From: Lysinibacillus telephonicus
GTDB lineage: Bacteria > Bacillota > Bacilli > Bacillales_A > Planococcaceae
Assembly: GCF_003966145.1 (NCBI RefSeq)
Contig: NZ_RXNR01000013.1
Location: 21,312 to 85,311 of the forward strand
Reading direction: 5' to 3'
Length of the DNA: 64,000 nucleotides
Of the stretch, positions 36,614 to 46,106 are shown piece after piece (positions within the stretch are counted from its first letter, which is position 1; each line of letters begins with the position of its first letter). The notes beneath the pieces are model-generated. The model was not told where the DNA came from. It did no database searches and saw only the letters and a list, made by a program, of their open reading frames with translations. The position numbers and the translations under genes were made by a program.

Positions 36614-37816
36614 TTAGATAATCCCTTTTTCGCACAATTGTTGGATTTGGTCATCTGTCAGCCCAATTTCTTTTAGGACTTGATTGTTAAATACTCCGAT
36701 TTCTTTTGCACCTAACCACTTGATTTCACCCGGCGTATCACTTAATTTCGGAACAATACCAGGTACCTTTAACGTACCAAGTTCTGGATGTGGCGCCTCT
36801 ACAATCATATCCCGCGCTTTATATTGTGGATCTTCTACAATATCTTCAATACTATAGATGGCACCAGCAGGAATTCCATTATCATTTAAAAGATCTACAC
36901 ATTCTTTTAATGAATGCTGCAATGTCCAATCTTGAATAATGCCATCAATAAATTCGAGATTAGCAACTCTTTTTTCATTTGTTGTATACCGTTCATCCCC
37001 GACCAAGTCATTTCTTCCAATTACTTTTAGCAAGCGCTGGAAAATATTATCCCCATTCGCTGCGATAACTACATACTTTCCATCATTTGCTTTGTAAATA
37101 TTGGATGGTGCTATACCTGGCATAGAGGAGCCTGTCCTTTCTCTCTTTACTCCAGCTGCATCATACTCAGGCAATAAACTTTCCATTAAACTGAATATAG
37201 ATTCGAATAGTGAAACATCAATACTTTGACCTTCACCATTATTTACATCACGATGATATAAAGCCATTAATACCCCAATGACTGAATAAAGAGATGCTAC
37301 GGAATCTCCAATACTAATTCCTACTCTTGTTGGAGGAAGATCTGGATAGCCTGTTAAATATCTTAAACCTCCCATCGCTTCACCAATTGCACCAAATCCT
37401 GCACGGTCTTTATACGGGCCATCTTGTCCATAACCAGAAATATGGCAAGTTATGAGTTTAGGATTAATTTCTTTTAACCTCTCAGGAGTTAGCCCCCATT
37501 TTGCTATAGTTCCAGGACGGAAATTTTCTACTAAAACATCACAATCCTTTAATAATTTCTTTGTAATTTCCATTCCTTCTTCAGTACGACAATCTAGAGA
37601 AATCGTTTTCTTATTTCTTGACTGAACATACCACCAGAGAGAAGTCCCCTCATGCAGAACTCGCCAATTTCTTATTTGGTCCCCCTTTTTTGGCAGTTCA
37701 ATTTTTATTACTTCTGCTCCAAAGTCAGCTAATATTCTAGTAGAAAAGGGCCCAGCAATTAATGAGCCCATTTCAAGAACTTTAACTCCTTCTAAAGGGT
37801 ATTTTTTTTCTGGCAA
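36614..37816 (-). CDS. Class III CoA-transferase (CaiB/BaiF), copy 2
   Basis: A 400-residue paralogue of its downstream neighbour with the same framework (VKVLEMGSLIAGP, RNKKTISLDCRTEEG, ENFRPGTIAKWG, GYGQDGPYKDRAGFG) and a matching catalytic Asp in SIGDSVASLYSV. GGGAGG abuts the ATG at 37825 with no spacer, so I prefer the in-frame TTG at 37816, nine bases further on. First gene of the six-gene operon. A candidate cre box lies upstream. Confidence 0.85.
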   Translation of the reverse strand: MPEKKYPLEGVKVLEMGSLIAGPFSTRILADFGAEVIKIELPKKGDQIRNWRVLHEGTSLWWYVQSRNKKTISLDCRTEEGMEITKKLLKDCDVLVENFRPGTIAKWGLTPERLKEINPKLITCHISGYGQDGPYKDRAGFGAIGEAMGGLRYLTGYPDLPPTRVGISIGDSVASLYSVIGVLMALYHRDVNNGEGQSIDVSLFESIFSLMESLLPEYDAAGVKRERTGSSMPGIAPSNIYKANDGKYVVIAANGDNIFQRLLKVIGRNDLVGDERYTTNEKRVANLEFIDGIIQDWTLQHSLKECVDLLNDNGIPAGAIYSIEDIVEDPQYKARDMIVEAPHPELGTLKVPGIVPKLSDTPGEIKWLGAKEIGVFNNQVLKEIGLTDDQIQQLCEKGII

Positions 37817-37825
37817 CTCTTTCAT

Positions 37826-38404
37826 CCTCCCTTAGCATTAACATTTTGCAGCTCTATACTCTCTAAATTTAGTAATCTATTCATTGCGGCAAGCCCTCTT
37901 TCTTCAAATTAGTAAGCGATTACAATAAAGTGGTTGTTTAAAGCAATCACCATATGAAAAACGCTAACGCCTTGCTCAGCCCTTTAGCTATTTCTAAAAC
38001 AATGGAGCGCTTATTGCCTTCGAGGAAAAGCAGCGCTGCCTCGGTGACTGGATGGCTTTCGCTAGATATTCTAAGTAAAAAAGAAACCAATAATTTCACC
38101 GTATATGCATCAACTTCATATTCAATGAGCGGTTTGGATACAATGTTAAAAATTGTACACATTTCAATGGTATGAACATTTCAAAAAATATATGTCGTTA
38201 ATTAATTTTTATAGTTATCATATTTTTAATTATTCTGAATATTACTCTTTATAAAATTATAAAAGGCTGACCAACAGTGAATTATCATTTACTGTTGGTA
38301 CAGCCCCTAACATAAGATTTTATATTAATTTGTTACTAATACGAGAAATACAATGGAAAACTACATGAAAGAAGGAGAAGTTTCTTAACTAACACTCTCT
38401 ATAA
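37826..38404. other. Intergenic region between the two catabolic operons
   Basis: About 580 bases. It holds a candidate cre box (37911-37925). Two overlapping open frames of about 70 codons occur on opposite strands at 37947-38175. The minus-strand one reads like a decayed C-terminus of a LysR-type regulator (SHPVTEAALLFLE), but it lacks a ribosome site and I do not call it a gene. Confidence 0.35.
37911..37925. promoter_or_regulatory. Candidate CcpA (cre) site upstream of the CoA-transferase operon
   Basis: Minus strand TGTAATCGCTTACT matches the catabolite-responsive pattern TGTAANCGNTNNCA at 13 of 14 positions. It lies about 95 bases upstream of the first CoA-transferase start, so carbon catabolite control of this uptake operon is plausible. 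Confidence 0.45.
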
Positions 38405-38653
38405 TTATAATTTCCCCAATGGAACAGGTCTTACAGGTGCTTGCGCTTTTTGTAATTCGAATAATGAATTGGCTCCTACCTTTTTTCTTAAAATATCTCT
38501 TACAATCGGCTGACACGTTCTTCCTTGACAATGCCCCATTCCAATACGATTTCTTTTTTTTATTCCTTGAAAGCTTGTTGCTCCCTCATCAATTGCTTGA
38601 AGAATTTCTTCCAGAAAAACACCTTCACATCGACAAATACATGTTTTTTCCAA
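38405..38653 (-). CDS. BFD-like [2Fe-2S] subunit of the amine dehydrogenase
   Basis: An 82-residue iron-sulfur protein with the BFD pattern: Cys7 and Cys9, then Cys42 and Cys47 in MGHCQGRTC. In relatives this domain is fused to the C-terminus of the HcnB/LhpB-type subunit; here it is a separate gene starting at TTG behind GGAGAAAA. It follows the FAD/NAD subunit by two bases in another frame, and a split gene is the simpler view. It transfers electrons within the complex. Confidence 0.8.
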   Translation of the reverse strand: MEKTCICRCEGVFLEEILQAIDEGATSFQGIKKRNRIGMGHCQGRTCQPIVRDILRKKVGANSLFELQKAQAPVRPVPLGKL

Positions 38654-38654
38654 T

Positions 38655-39872
38655 TCATTTTTCTCCTATCGGGATGGAATAAGCTTTCCATTTCTCTTCC
38701 ATAATCTTTCTTCCTATTTTTATATTTGGAAGAAATGAAATTGGAGAAGATTTTCTAGCAATATCGACTTCATTAAATGCCATTTGTAATTGTTGTTCAC
38801 TTACTATTTTAAAATCGTACAACAAACTAAACGCCGCGAGTTTACCTTGAGCCATCGCAACCTTTGCTCCTTCAATTCCTGTAATATTTCCGGCTACATA
38901 AATTCCTTCAACAGATGTTTTTAAATATTTATTATGTAATGGCACGATGCCACCTAATTCTGGTATATCAACAAGTATACAATTAGCTACTTGTGTAAGA
39001 TCAACTAAAGGTAATAGACCTCCAGATAAACAAACTGTATCTACTTCAAGCTTTGTTTCTATACGAGAAAGTTCGCCATTGGTCGATAGATTACTAACAC
39101 TTACACTTTCTACTTCCCTTTGACCATTTATTTGTGTAACCGCTTTTCTGAAATAAAGAGGTATTCCCATGATTTGAATTAAATTAAATTTTAATAAGTT
39201 TACAATCAATTTTTTGATTTTCCCTTTAACTAGTTTTCCAGCTATACGAAAAAAGTAATTAGGTGCCATATGAGCAACCATCAGTAATTGTTCTAGTACG
39301 TCTTGTGGATTGCTTTTTTCACCTGTCATTAATGAAGGCGCTGGCAGCATCATTCCAACTACATGAATACCCGCTTTTTTCATTTCCATTGCAACCGAAA
39401 TTGAAAGAGGATCAATACCAACAAAAAGAACACGATTACCGATTTTTACACGATGTAAATTTGTAAAAGTTTGCGCTGCTCCAACTGCTATGACTCCTAC
39501 CTTTTGCCAGCCTGGTATAGGAAGTGCTTTTTCTATTGCTCCTGTTGCTAAGATGATAGCCTTTGAATGAATTTCTTTTATTTCACTATTTGATATAAAA
39601 AGACAATTTGACTCAATTTTCCACACAGTTGTTTTACAAAGGATTTGTACACCTAGAGATAACGCTTCGTCCATCAAATGATTTGCAATTTCTTTTCCAT
39701 CCCACATCCGTTTTTTCTCTGATTTTGTATCTTCGTACAACTGTCCCAATAGCCGTCCGCCCGAGCGGTAATATTCATCAATTACAACTACTTTCATGCC
39801 ATTTTTTGCGAGCTCGATTGAGGCTATAAGTCCAGCAGGTCCGGCACCAACAATGGCCACATCAACTTTCAT
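38655..39872 (-). CDS. FAD/NAD(P)-dependent amine dehydrogenase subunit (HcnB-like)
   Basis: A 405-residue pyridine-nucleotide-disulfide-oxidoreductase fold. Residues 6-16 give the FAD Rossmann motif VAIVGAGPAGL, ATGAIEKALPIPG (near 110) is the conserved linker and VAGNITGIEGAK (near 325) the C-terminal FAD motif. This size and content match the HcnB/OoxA/LhpB subunits of heteromeric amine or opine dehydrogenases. It lies between the small ferredoxin and the BFD genes. Its substrate is unknown. Confidence 0.85.
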   Translation of the reverse strand: MKVDVAIVGAGPAGLIASIELAKNGMKVVVIDEYYRSGGRLLGQLYEDTKSEKKRMWDGKEIANHLMDEALSLGVQILCKTTVWKIESNCLFISNSEIKEIHSKAIILATGAIEKALPIPGWQKVGVIAVGAAQTFTNLHRVKIGNRVLFVGIDPLSISVAMEMKKAGIHVVGMMLPAPSLMTGEKSNPQDVLEQLLMVAHMAPNYFFRIAGKLVKGKIKKLIVNLLKFNLIQIMGIPLYFRKAVTQINGQREVESVSVSNLSTNGELSRIETKLEVDTVCLSGGLLPLVDLTQVANCILVDIPELGGIVPLHNKYLKTSVEGIYVAGNITGIEGAKVAMAQGKLAAFSLLYDFKIVSEQQLQMAFNEVDIARKSSPISFLPNIKIGRKIMEEKWKAYSIPIGEK

Positions 39873-39898
39873 TTAGATAAAGCTCCTATGTCAATTTC

Positions 39899-40162
39899 TC
39901 ATTCACTTTTAATGTCCATATTCTCTTCTAAACACTTTAGACATGTACGGATATTTCGCTTTTGATTAACGGTTGCTCTGCATTCATAACAATGTCCAAT
40001 ACCACAGTAAATCCCTCTAGGTTCTCCGGTTACTGTACATGTTCGAATAGCTCGAATTCCATTTGCCATTAAAGCTGCCGCAATAGGCTGCCCTTCAATT
40101 CCCTTTATTCGCTTGCCATTAAAAGTAAACGAAATTTCTTTTTCATGATTTTGATTCTCCAT
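39899..40162 (-). CDS. [2Fe-2S] small subunit of the amine dehydrogenase (HcnA-like)
   Basis: An 87-residue ferredoxin-like protein. The cluster ligands are the CxxxxC-type set Cys42, Cys53, Cys58 and Cys61, with two further Cys at 74 and 77. HcnA/OoxC-type subunits are this size and bridge the two flavoprotein subunits. Part of the SSS-HcnC-HcnA-HcnB-BFD operon. Confidence 0.85.
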   Translation of the reverse strand: MENQNHEKEISFTFNGKRIKGIEGQPIAAALMANGIRAIRTCTVTGEPRGIYCGIGHCYECRATVNQKRNIRTCLKCLEENMDIKSE

Positions 40163-40190
40163 ACGAAACTCCTCGCATTATGAGATATCT

Positions 40191-41366
40191 TTAAGAAATA
40201 GTACTCTCTAAAAACCTTTCAATACTAAATGGCGATAAATCAAATTCAATTTTTTGATTAGTGATTAATTCCGACATTAACTTCCCTGTAATAGGTGCTA
40301 AAGCCACCCCATCTCCTTCATGTCCCGCAGCAATATACAAGCCTTGAACTGAAGGGATTTCTCCAAGTATCGGCATATTGTCTGGGGTATATGGTCGAAA
40401 ACCGGCAAATGAACGGATTAAATGTATATTATCTAAACACGGAAATGCGTGTATCGCCTGCTTTGCAATATCACGAATAATTTTAGTTTTAATAGACTCA
40501 TCAAATCCGACAAACTCTCTCGAACCACCTATTAGCAACGTACCGCTTTTAGTTTGACTAATCGCAAGCCCGATTCCATAAGGGATAGAATTTTGTTCTT
40601 TCTGTAATTTAGACACTATATACGAACCACTTAATATGTTGCAATCAATGATTTTTGGTAGTTTCTCTGTTACTAGAATAATGCCTTTTCGTGGGATGAT
40701 TGGGACTTCAAGTTGAACCGTTTTTAAAATTTGATTTGTCCAAACACCACTACAAATTACAACACTATCAGCATAGATTTTCCCATGGGTTGTTTGAACA
40801 CCTAATATTCTGTTATTCTCTGTAACAAGATCAAGTACTTCACAATTTAATCGAAGTATTGCTTTATTTTTATGAGCTGCCTTTGCAAAAGCAAAGGCTG
40901 TAAGCATCGGGTTAATTTCCGCATCTTCTTCACACCATGAAGCAGCTATAATTTTCTCGGAAAGATACGGATTCTTTTTTCTTACTTCATCACCTGTTAG
41001 TATTTTGACATTTAAACCGATAGAATTTTGCTTCTCCACCGTTTGCTGTAATACTTTAAGATCTTGTTCATTATCGATTAATATCAGTCCGCCACCTTGA
41101 CGGTATTCTAAATCCTGCTGGAGCTCTTGTTCTAGATCTTTATATAGTGTTGCACTTTGTATAGCTAACTCAAGTGCAGGACCCCACTTTTTTGACTGCA
41201 GCATAATGGCTTTATCGCAAGCACCTGAAGTACCTGAAGCAATATCTTTAGCGTCAACAAGGACGATATTGACATTCTTTTTTGATAAAAAATATGCTAC
41301 TGAAGTTCCAATAATCCCTGCGCCGATGACGACGACTTTTTGTTTCAAGGTTTTATCCTCCATCAA
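40191..41366 (-). CDS. FAD-dependent amine oxidase subunit (HcnC/DadA-like)
   Basis: A 391-residue DAO-family flavoprotein. The N-terminal motif VVVIGAGIIGTSVAYFLS (about 10-27) binds FAD, ICSGVWTNQILK lies near 205 and RPYTPDNMPILGEIPSVQGLYIAAGHEGDGVALAPITGKL near the C-terminus. It is the substrate-oxidising subunit in glycine, opine, D-hydroxyproline or proline dehydrogenases of this type. Sits next to a sodium symporter, suggesting imported amino compounds as substrates. Confidence 0.85.
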   Translation of the reverse strand: MMEDKTLKQKVVVIGAGIIGTSVAYFLSKKNVNIVLVDAKDIASGTSGACDKAIMLQSKKWGPALELAIQSATLYKDLEQELQQDLEYRQGGGLILIDNEQDLKVLQQTVEKQNSIGLNVKILTGDEVRKKNPYLSEKIIAASWCEEDAEINPMLTAFAFAKAAHKNKAILRLNCEVLDLVTENNRILGVQTTHGKIYADSVVICSGVWTNQILKTVQLEVPIIPRKGIILVTEKLPKIIDCNILSGSYIVSKLQKEQNSIPYGIGLAISQTKSGTLLIGGSREFVGFDESIKTKIIRDIAKQAIHAFPCLDNIHLIRSFAGFRPYTPDNMPILGEIPSVQGLYIAAGHEGDGVALAPITGKLMSELITNQKIEFDLSPFSIERFLESTIS

Positions 41367-41392
41367 TAGGTAAAATAAATAACTACTTCATC

Positions 41393-42826
41393 TTATGCAT
41401 GTTTAATTTCTATCGTTCTATTTGAATCTGTTTTATTTGGAAGTATTAATGAAACAATAATTGTTAGAATAGTTGATATTAAAACTCCCCATAGAATTCC
41501 AAATACAACAGAAATAATAGCACCCGAAAGCAAACCGATTCGACCACCCCAAACGGATACTTTACTATTATGGAAACCCATCTCAAAACGCTCTGATCTT
41601 CTAGCTTTCCATAACAAACCAACAATCAGTACGGGTACTACTCCCCCACCAGTCATTGTGTAGGCAAAAGAAAATAAACTAATAATGGATTCTGAATAAA
41701 CGGCAGCAGTAATTGAAAATATCCCTACAATTACAACTAACCATCTCGATATAGAAATCAATGATTTATCCTTGACTTCCTTTGAAAATGGAATAATTAG
41801 ATCGTTTACAATAACTATAGCAGCTGAGTGTAATTGAGAGGAGGCGCTCGAAATGGCCGCGAGGAAAATTAAGATAAAGAATAGTAATGCAACCAATTGG
41901 GTCATTTCATTTAAAATTAACCACGAAATTGCATTGCCTGATTCAACATTAGGATTCAACGCTTTTACAATCATTCCTGATACAGAAGCTAATATAGTAA
42001 ATATAATTGCAACAATGCCACTATATAACATCGCTCGGCTAGCCGCTTTCGGATTAACTGCTGCAAAACACCGTTGCCAATATACTTGAGCTGCTAAAAC
42101 CCCAAAACAGCCTGTCACAAATAGTGTTAATACTTCCCAACCGGAAATGTTGAGTTCTGTCAAAGAAGCTGCACCTACATCAACAAGCATTGATTTTAAC
42201 TTCGTGTAACTAAAATCGATTTTTGCATAAACTTTTATATAAAACCAAACTGCAAGTCCTAGTAAAAATACACCTTGTATAAAATCAGTCCAAACCACCG
42301 AATACATACCGCCTATTGTTGTATAAATAATAAATACCGCAGAGAAGAAAAAGATAAGCGGCAAAGGATCGGCCCCTGTAAATACGGAAAATAGTTGCCC
42401 CATCCCTTTTGCTTGCCCACCAATCCACGCAATCATAATAGCAGAAGTTAAAATACCAACAAGTGCTCTCGATACTTTATCTCTTAATATTAAGTCATTT
42501 AATAGCTCTGCAATACTTTTATACGTAAAGCGTGCAGCAAACCCTGCAAAGAGGAGGGCAAAAAGTATTTTTGCACCTTGTTCACCGATGATAAAAGGAA
42601 TATTGGCAATTCCAATTTCAAAACCTTTGGAAGAATGGCCTACAAAATTCCCTACCCCCATTATCGTTGCAATATCTGTAAATAAAATTAAGAAAAACGG
42701 AAGTGTTCCACCAGCTATTGCAAATTGCAAAAAGCTTTCGTTCGACTTTTTTCTGAATCTTAAAGACATGCCAATAAAGAATAAACTTAAAACAATTGTT
42801 ACAATCCACGTCCATGTTGCTAACAC
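41393..42826 (-). CDS. Sodium:solute symporter
   Basis: A 477-residue, 13-helix transporter of the SSS family (PutP and pantothenate-type fold). Visible markers are GKSGQ-like GGQAKGMGQLFSVFTG near 135, YTTIGGMYSVVWTDFIQGVFLLGLAVWF near 165 and the AAISSASSQLHSAA sodium-site region near 325. First gene of the amine dehydrogenase operon; start GTG behind AAGGGGGG. Probably imports the enzyme's substrate with Na+. Confidence 0.88.
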   Translation of the reverse strand: MLATWTWIVTIVLSLFFIGMSLRFRKKSNESFLQFAIAGGTLPFFLILFTDIATIMGVGNFVGHSSKGFEIGIANIPFIIGEQGAKILFALLFAGFAARFTYKSIAELLNDLILRDKVSRALVGILTSAIMIAWIGGQAKGMGQLFSVFTGADPLPLIFFFSAVFIIYTTIGGMYSVVWTDFIQGVFLLGLAVWFYIKVYAKIDFSYTKLKSMLVDVGAASLTELNISGWEVLTLFVTGCFGVLAAQVYWQRCFAAVNPKAASRAMLYSGIVAIIFTILASVSGMIVKALNPNVESGNAISWLILNEMTQLVALLFFILIFLAAISSASSQLHSAAIVIVNDLIIPFSKEVKDKSLISISRWLVVIVGIFSITAAVYSESIISLFSFAYTMTGGGVVPVLIVGLLWKARRSERFEMGFHNSKVSVWGGRIGLLSGAIISVVFGILWGVLISTILTIIVSLILPNKTDSNRTIEIKHA

Positions 42827-42897
42827 TAAATCCCCCCTTTTAAATAGTTATTTTAATTTTTATGCTAAAATCTCTCATTTTATAAAAATTTCTTACA

Positions 42898-42945
42898 TAA
42901 AAAAACCATACTCCCCATTGAAAAGCCCAATGATAGTATGGTTTT
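42898..42945 (-). terminator. Terminator after the isochorismatase-like gene
   Basis: Minus-strand arms AAACCATACTATCATTGGG and CAATGGGGAGTATGGTTT pair, with a TTTTTTTA tail. It lies just past the stop at 42959. Confidence 0.85.
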
Positions 42946-42958
42946 AATATTATATTTT

Positions 42959-43498
42959 TTATTTAACTAGTTTACTAATCGCTTTAAATGTATCTCCTTT
43001 TGCGATTTGAAGCATTTCAAATAACGCCATTTCAACACTTGTCACTTTAGCACCAATTTGAGTAATTTTCTGAAGACCAATTTCGTTGTTTTTTGCTGTG
43101 CGAGATGAAACACAATCCGCTAAAACTTCTACTTCATAGCCATTTTGCAACAGATGCGCTGCAGTTTGATATACGCAAATATGTGTTTCAATACCTGCAA
43201 GAAGCACTTTTTTACGTCCAGTTGCTTCTAGTTTTTCAACAAATTCAGGTGTGTCGTAAGCACTATAAGTGATTTTCTCAATCGGCTGTTGGTCTGTTAA
43301 ATGCTGAGCAATCGCTTCAACAGTTTTCCCCAAACCTTTTGGATATTGTTCTAGCCAAAGAATAGGTAAACCTAAAAGTTGCACCCCTTGTGTCATCTTT
43401 GCAATATTTTCAATGACAAATTCACTATTGTCTACAATTTCTGCTAATTTTCCTTGAATATCAATGAGCACCAGCACTGTTTCATCTTTTTGAAGCAT
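42959..43498 (-). CDS. Isochorismatase-family cysteine hydrolase
   Basis: A 179-residue YcaC-like amidohydrolase. The catalytic triad is visible: Asp13 (LVLIDIQGKL), Lys75 (IEKITYSA) and Cys108 (ETHICVYQTA). I used the ATG at 43498, eight bases after AAGGGG, two codons inside a longer frame. Substrates of this family include nicotinamide and small amides, so its role is uncertain. It is a stand-alone gene between a terminator and a membrane-protein gene on the other strand. Confidence 0.85.
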   Translation of the reverse strand: MLQKDETVLVLIDIQGKLAEIVDNSEFVIENIAKMTQGVQLLGLPILWLEQYPKGLGKTVEAIAQHLTDQQPIEKITYSAYDTPEFVEKLEATGRKKVLLAGIETHICVYQTAAHLLQNGYEVEVLADCVSSRTAKNNEIGLQKITQIGAKVTSVEMALFEMLQIAKGDTFKAISKLVK

Positions 43499-43723
43499 AA
43501 CCAATTCCCCTTTTTTCTAAAAATTTTTCTTTACAACTATATGGTAACAGCATTTTATAGAAAATTGCCATTAAAACTGACCGCTTAATTCTTAAACTTT
43601 CAATTAATATAGAAGAAACTTATTTATAAACCTGCTTAACCTTTAATACCCCTATTTTTTTAACATTTCCCACACAAATTCATTATTTCAATGTATAGTA
43701 TTTTTATAGAAAGGATGATTAGT

Positions 43724-44179
43724 TTGCTAAGACTAAGCTGGTTGATTAGTTTAGGAATCTCGTTGCTGGGCTTTTTACTCATAGGACAATTGTTTACCAT
43801 GAAGCCTCAAGATAACTCAGGAAACTTCGGTTTTATTGGCGTTGTATTTGTAATGCCTTTTTTAATACTAAGTTTGTTTACGACATTTCGATATTTTCTT
43901 ACATTATCTAGAAATTCCCGTGACCACATGCTAAGGGCAGTTTCAATTGTTGGAGGAGTTCTACTTATCGGCGTTTTCGTTTATTTTTCAATCGATTTCC
44001 AACAGAATGTTCTTTCAACCTTAGGAGAGATCACTACTGATCCAAATTTACCATTATTAAATGAATATACACATAAAATTTTCTTTAATTTTTATACATT
44101 CGGCCTTATACATACAATTTTGGGCGTCCTGGGAGCAATAATAGGACTAGCTAGACCTAGAAATACTATGGGCGAATAA
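43724..44179 (+). CDS. Four-helix membrane protein of unknown function
   Basis: A 151-residue integral membrane protein with four predicted helices. AAAGG lies nine bases before a TTG at 43724; an ATG three codons upstream touches the same site. I recognise no family. It stands alone, opposite to the isochorismatase gene and convergent with the response regulator. Confidence 0.5.
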   Translation: MLRLSWLISLGISLLGFLLIGQLFTMKPQDNSGNFGFIGVVFVMPFLILSLFTTFRYFLTLSRNSRDHMLRAVSIVGGVLLIGVFVYFSIDFQQNVLSTLGEITTDPNLPLLNEYTHKIFFNFYTFGLIHTILGVLGAIIGLARPRNTMGE

Positions 44180-44192
44180 ACTTCATTGTTCA

Positions 44193-44239
44193 CAAAAAAC
44201 GAGGTAAAACCACTTTAAAAGCATAGGGTATAACCTCGT
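44193..44239 (-). terminator. Terminator of the sortase-response regulator operon
   Basis: On the minus strand ACGAGGTTATACC pairs with GGTTTTACCTCGT across an A+T-rich loop, followed by TTTTTTG. It lies 140 bases past the response regulator stop. Confidence 0.5.
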
Positions 44240-44379
44240 ATATTCCTATTTAATTACCAATCTTAAAAAGAAATAAAACCGTAGTGTAAACCCCATATAC
44301 TTCTGAATGTTACAAAAAATATTTCGTTTTGTAATATTTTCAACATATCATTAGGTATATAGGGAACCTTTATTTCCCA

Positions 44380-45438
44380 TCAACGGAAAATTTGTTCAAG
44401 CATCGATTTTTGAAACTTTTCTCCTTGCTTATTCCCAGTTTCTTTATAAAGCTGAATTAACATTCGGTATGACATTTCTTCTAGTGGATCTAATTTTTGA
44501 ATACGGTTTGCCAATGTAATTACTTCCTGGTACATTTCTTCATTATAATAGTAATCTAATAATAGACTGGAATAGTAAATCCATATTTCCCGGTATTTAT
44601 TTCTCTCCCCTTCAATCCACCAATAATCAGCGTTATCCAAATAATTCCCGCTATATAATGATACTAATACTTCAATTTGTTTATAATTTGTTGCATCTAC
44701 TTTTCGTATATCCGATAATTCTTTTACTTTCTTTTCAAACAACTCCACATCAACTTCGATATTTTTCACCTTTAGCTGGTAGCCAATATCTGTTCTTATG
44801 ATTTCAATTGCATTGTTTAAAATAGACTGGTGTGACTCCAACATTTTTCTGAGATAATAGACCATCCTATGCAGACTAGCAATCGATTTACTGATTTCCT
44901 TCTCTTGCCAAAATAATTCTATCAAGGTGTCCCTATAAATATTTTTGTTTCGTTCATGCAATAAGAAAAGGAATACATCCTTCACTTTCTGTGTTCTCCA
45001 CTTATCAAAAACAATCGCTGCTTCTGATTGAACAAGTATTTTTAAATCACCTAAAAGACAAAGCCTAGGTTTTATTTTCTTTATTTTTTTAGATGCCCTT
45101 TCTATTGTAATTTGCAGTCTTTTATATGTTACGGGCTTTACTAAATAATCTGTTGCTTGCAGCTCAAATGCCTTAACCGTATATTGGTCATAAGAAGTAG
45201 TAAAAATTATTTTGCATGCTGGATTTAATTTTTGAATTTCTTCTGCTAATTTTATTCCATTCATTTCAGGCATTTCTATATCAATAAAGGCAATCTCCAC
45301 CTGATGTAATTTTAAATAGTCCAATGCTTCAACACTAACATGAAATGTCACAATATCTGTTATGAAAGAGAATCTTTTTAGTAAATTAACTAAATGATAA
45401 ATCGCTAATTCTTCATCATCAATAACAAGTGCTCTCAA
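44380..45438 (-). CDS. Response regulator with a BTAD activator domain
   Basis: A 352-residue regulator. Residues 1-120 are a receiver with the acidic pair Asp7-Asp8, phospho-acceptor Asp53 (FIDIEMPEMNG) and Lys101 (YLVKPVT). Residues about 140-350 match the BTAD type of transcriptional activator (winged-helix-like start then helical repeats, as in SARP regulators). It is behind the sortase gene and near a 7TM hybrid kinase, and is likely the output of that pathway. Start TTG behind GGCGGT. Confidence 0.8.
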   Translation of the reverse strand: MRALVIDDEELAIYHLVNLLKRFSFITDIVTFHVSVEALDYLKLHQVEIAFIDIEMPEMNGIKLAEEIQKLNPACKIIFTTSYDQYTVKAFELQATDYLVKPVTYKRLQITIERASKKIKKIKPRLCLLGDLKILVQSEAAIVFDKWRTQKVKDVFLFLLHERNKNIYRDTLIELFWQEKEISKSIASLHRMVYYLRKMLESHQSILNNAIEIIRTDIGYQLKVKNIEVDVELFEKKVKELSDIRKVDATNYKQIEVLVSLYSGNYLDNADYWWIEGERNKYREIWIYYSSLLLDYYYNEEMYQEVITLANRIQKLDPLEEMSYRMLIQLYKETGNKQGEKFQKSMLEQIFR

Positions 45439-45494
45439 ACTATTCTACCGCCTTCTCCTGCATTTAATTGTTCTGTTAACTTTATGGAATAATT

Positions 45495-46106
45495 TTATGA
45501 AACTTCTTTGTCATACGGGTAAGCATAAATAATAAAACGCTGCGTGGCACTGCCTAGGAAATCAAATGGATAGCAGGTTGTTACAACAAGAACTTCTTCG
45601 CCCATTTTCCTTATAACGGTCGTATCATCCTCATTGACAATTTCCGTATCTTTAATCTGATAAGTGAATGTTCCATAAGGCATATTTACAATGAAAAGAT
45701 CTCCTATTTCTATCTTGTTAAAATCTCTAAAAACCGTATCACGATGCCCAGATAAGACAATCTGTTCCCCTTGCCCTGGAAAAACAGACTTGGTTAAATG
45801 GCCGACCCCTCTATCCAATGAGTCAGCATCTGTTCCTTCAACGACTGGAAGAGTCCTATTTAATTTTGGAATTTCAAGTGTAGCAAAGGCTTCATTCATT
45901 GCGGCCGTAAAATTCTTGATCTCTGATTCTGTTTCTTCTTCTTTTTCTTTTTCTTTTGCAAAAGAAACCTCGCTTTTACTGACCTTTTCAACTGCTTCTT
46001 CTAGTGCTGCATCTTGCTTTTCCATAGTTTGCGAGTACTGGGCAAAAAATAAGCTGACAAAAACAACCCCTGCAATAAGTAATGTATATTGAATTATTTT
46101 AAGCAA
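45495..46106 (-). CDS. Class D sortase
   Basis: A 203-residue sortase. An N-terminal membrane helix (about 5-22), a Glu/Lys-rich linker, then the sortase barrel with His121 (LSGHRDT), Cys178 (VVTTCYPF) and Arg190 (TQRFIIYAYP). The TTCYPF and LSGHRD blocks are those of class D (SrtC-like) enzymes, which cleave LPxTA-type signals in Bacillus. The sorting signal of the neighbouring adhesin is LPKTA, which fits. Start TTG behind AGAGGTGG. Confidence 0.85.
   Translation of the reverse strand: MLKIIQYTLLIAGVVFVSLFFAQYSQTMEKQDAALEEAVEKVSKSEVSFAKEKEKEEETESEIKNFTAAMNEAFATLEIPKLNRTLPVVEGTDADSLDRGVGHLTKSVFPGQGEQIVLSGHRDTVFRDFNKIEIGDLFIVNMPYGTFTYQIKDTEIVNEDDTTVIRKMGEEVLVVTTCYPFDFLGSATQRFIIYAYPYDKEVS

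Noticed and set aside
37947..38162. A 71-codon minus-strand gene or LysR-type regulator remnant
   Set aside because: The resemblance to a LysR C-terminus is weak, there is no ribosome site, and an equally long frame lies on the opposite strand.
38653..38657. Frameshift splitting a fused HcnB-BFD gene
   Set aside because: The upstream gene ends with a normal stop and the BFD frame has a ribosome site and a TTG start, so a natural split is simpler.
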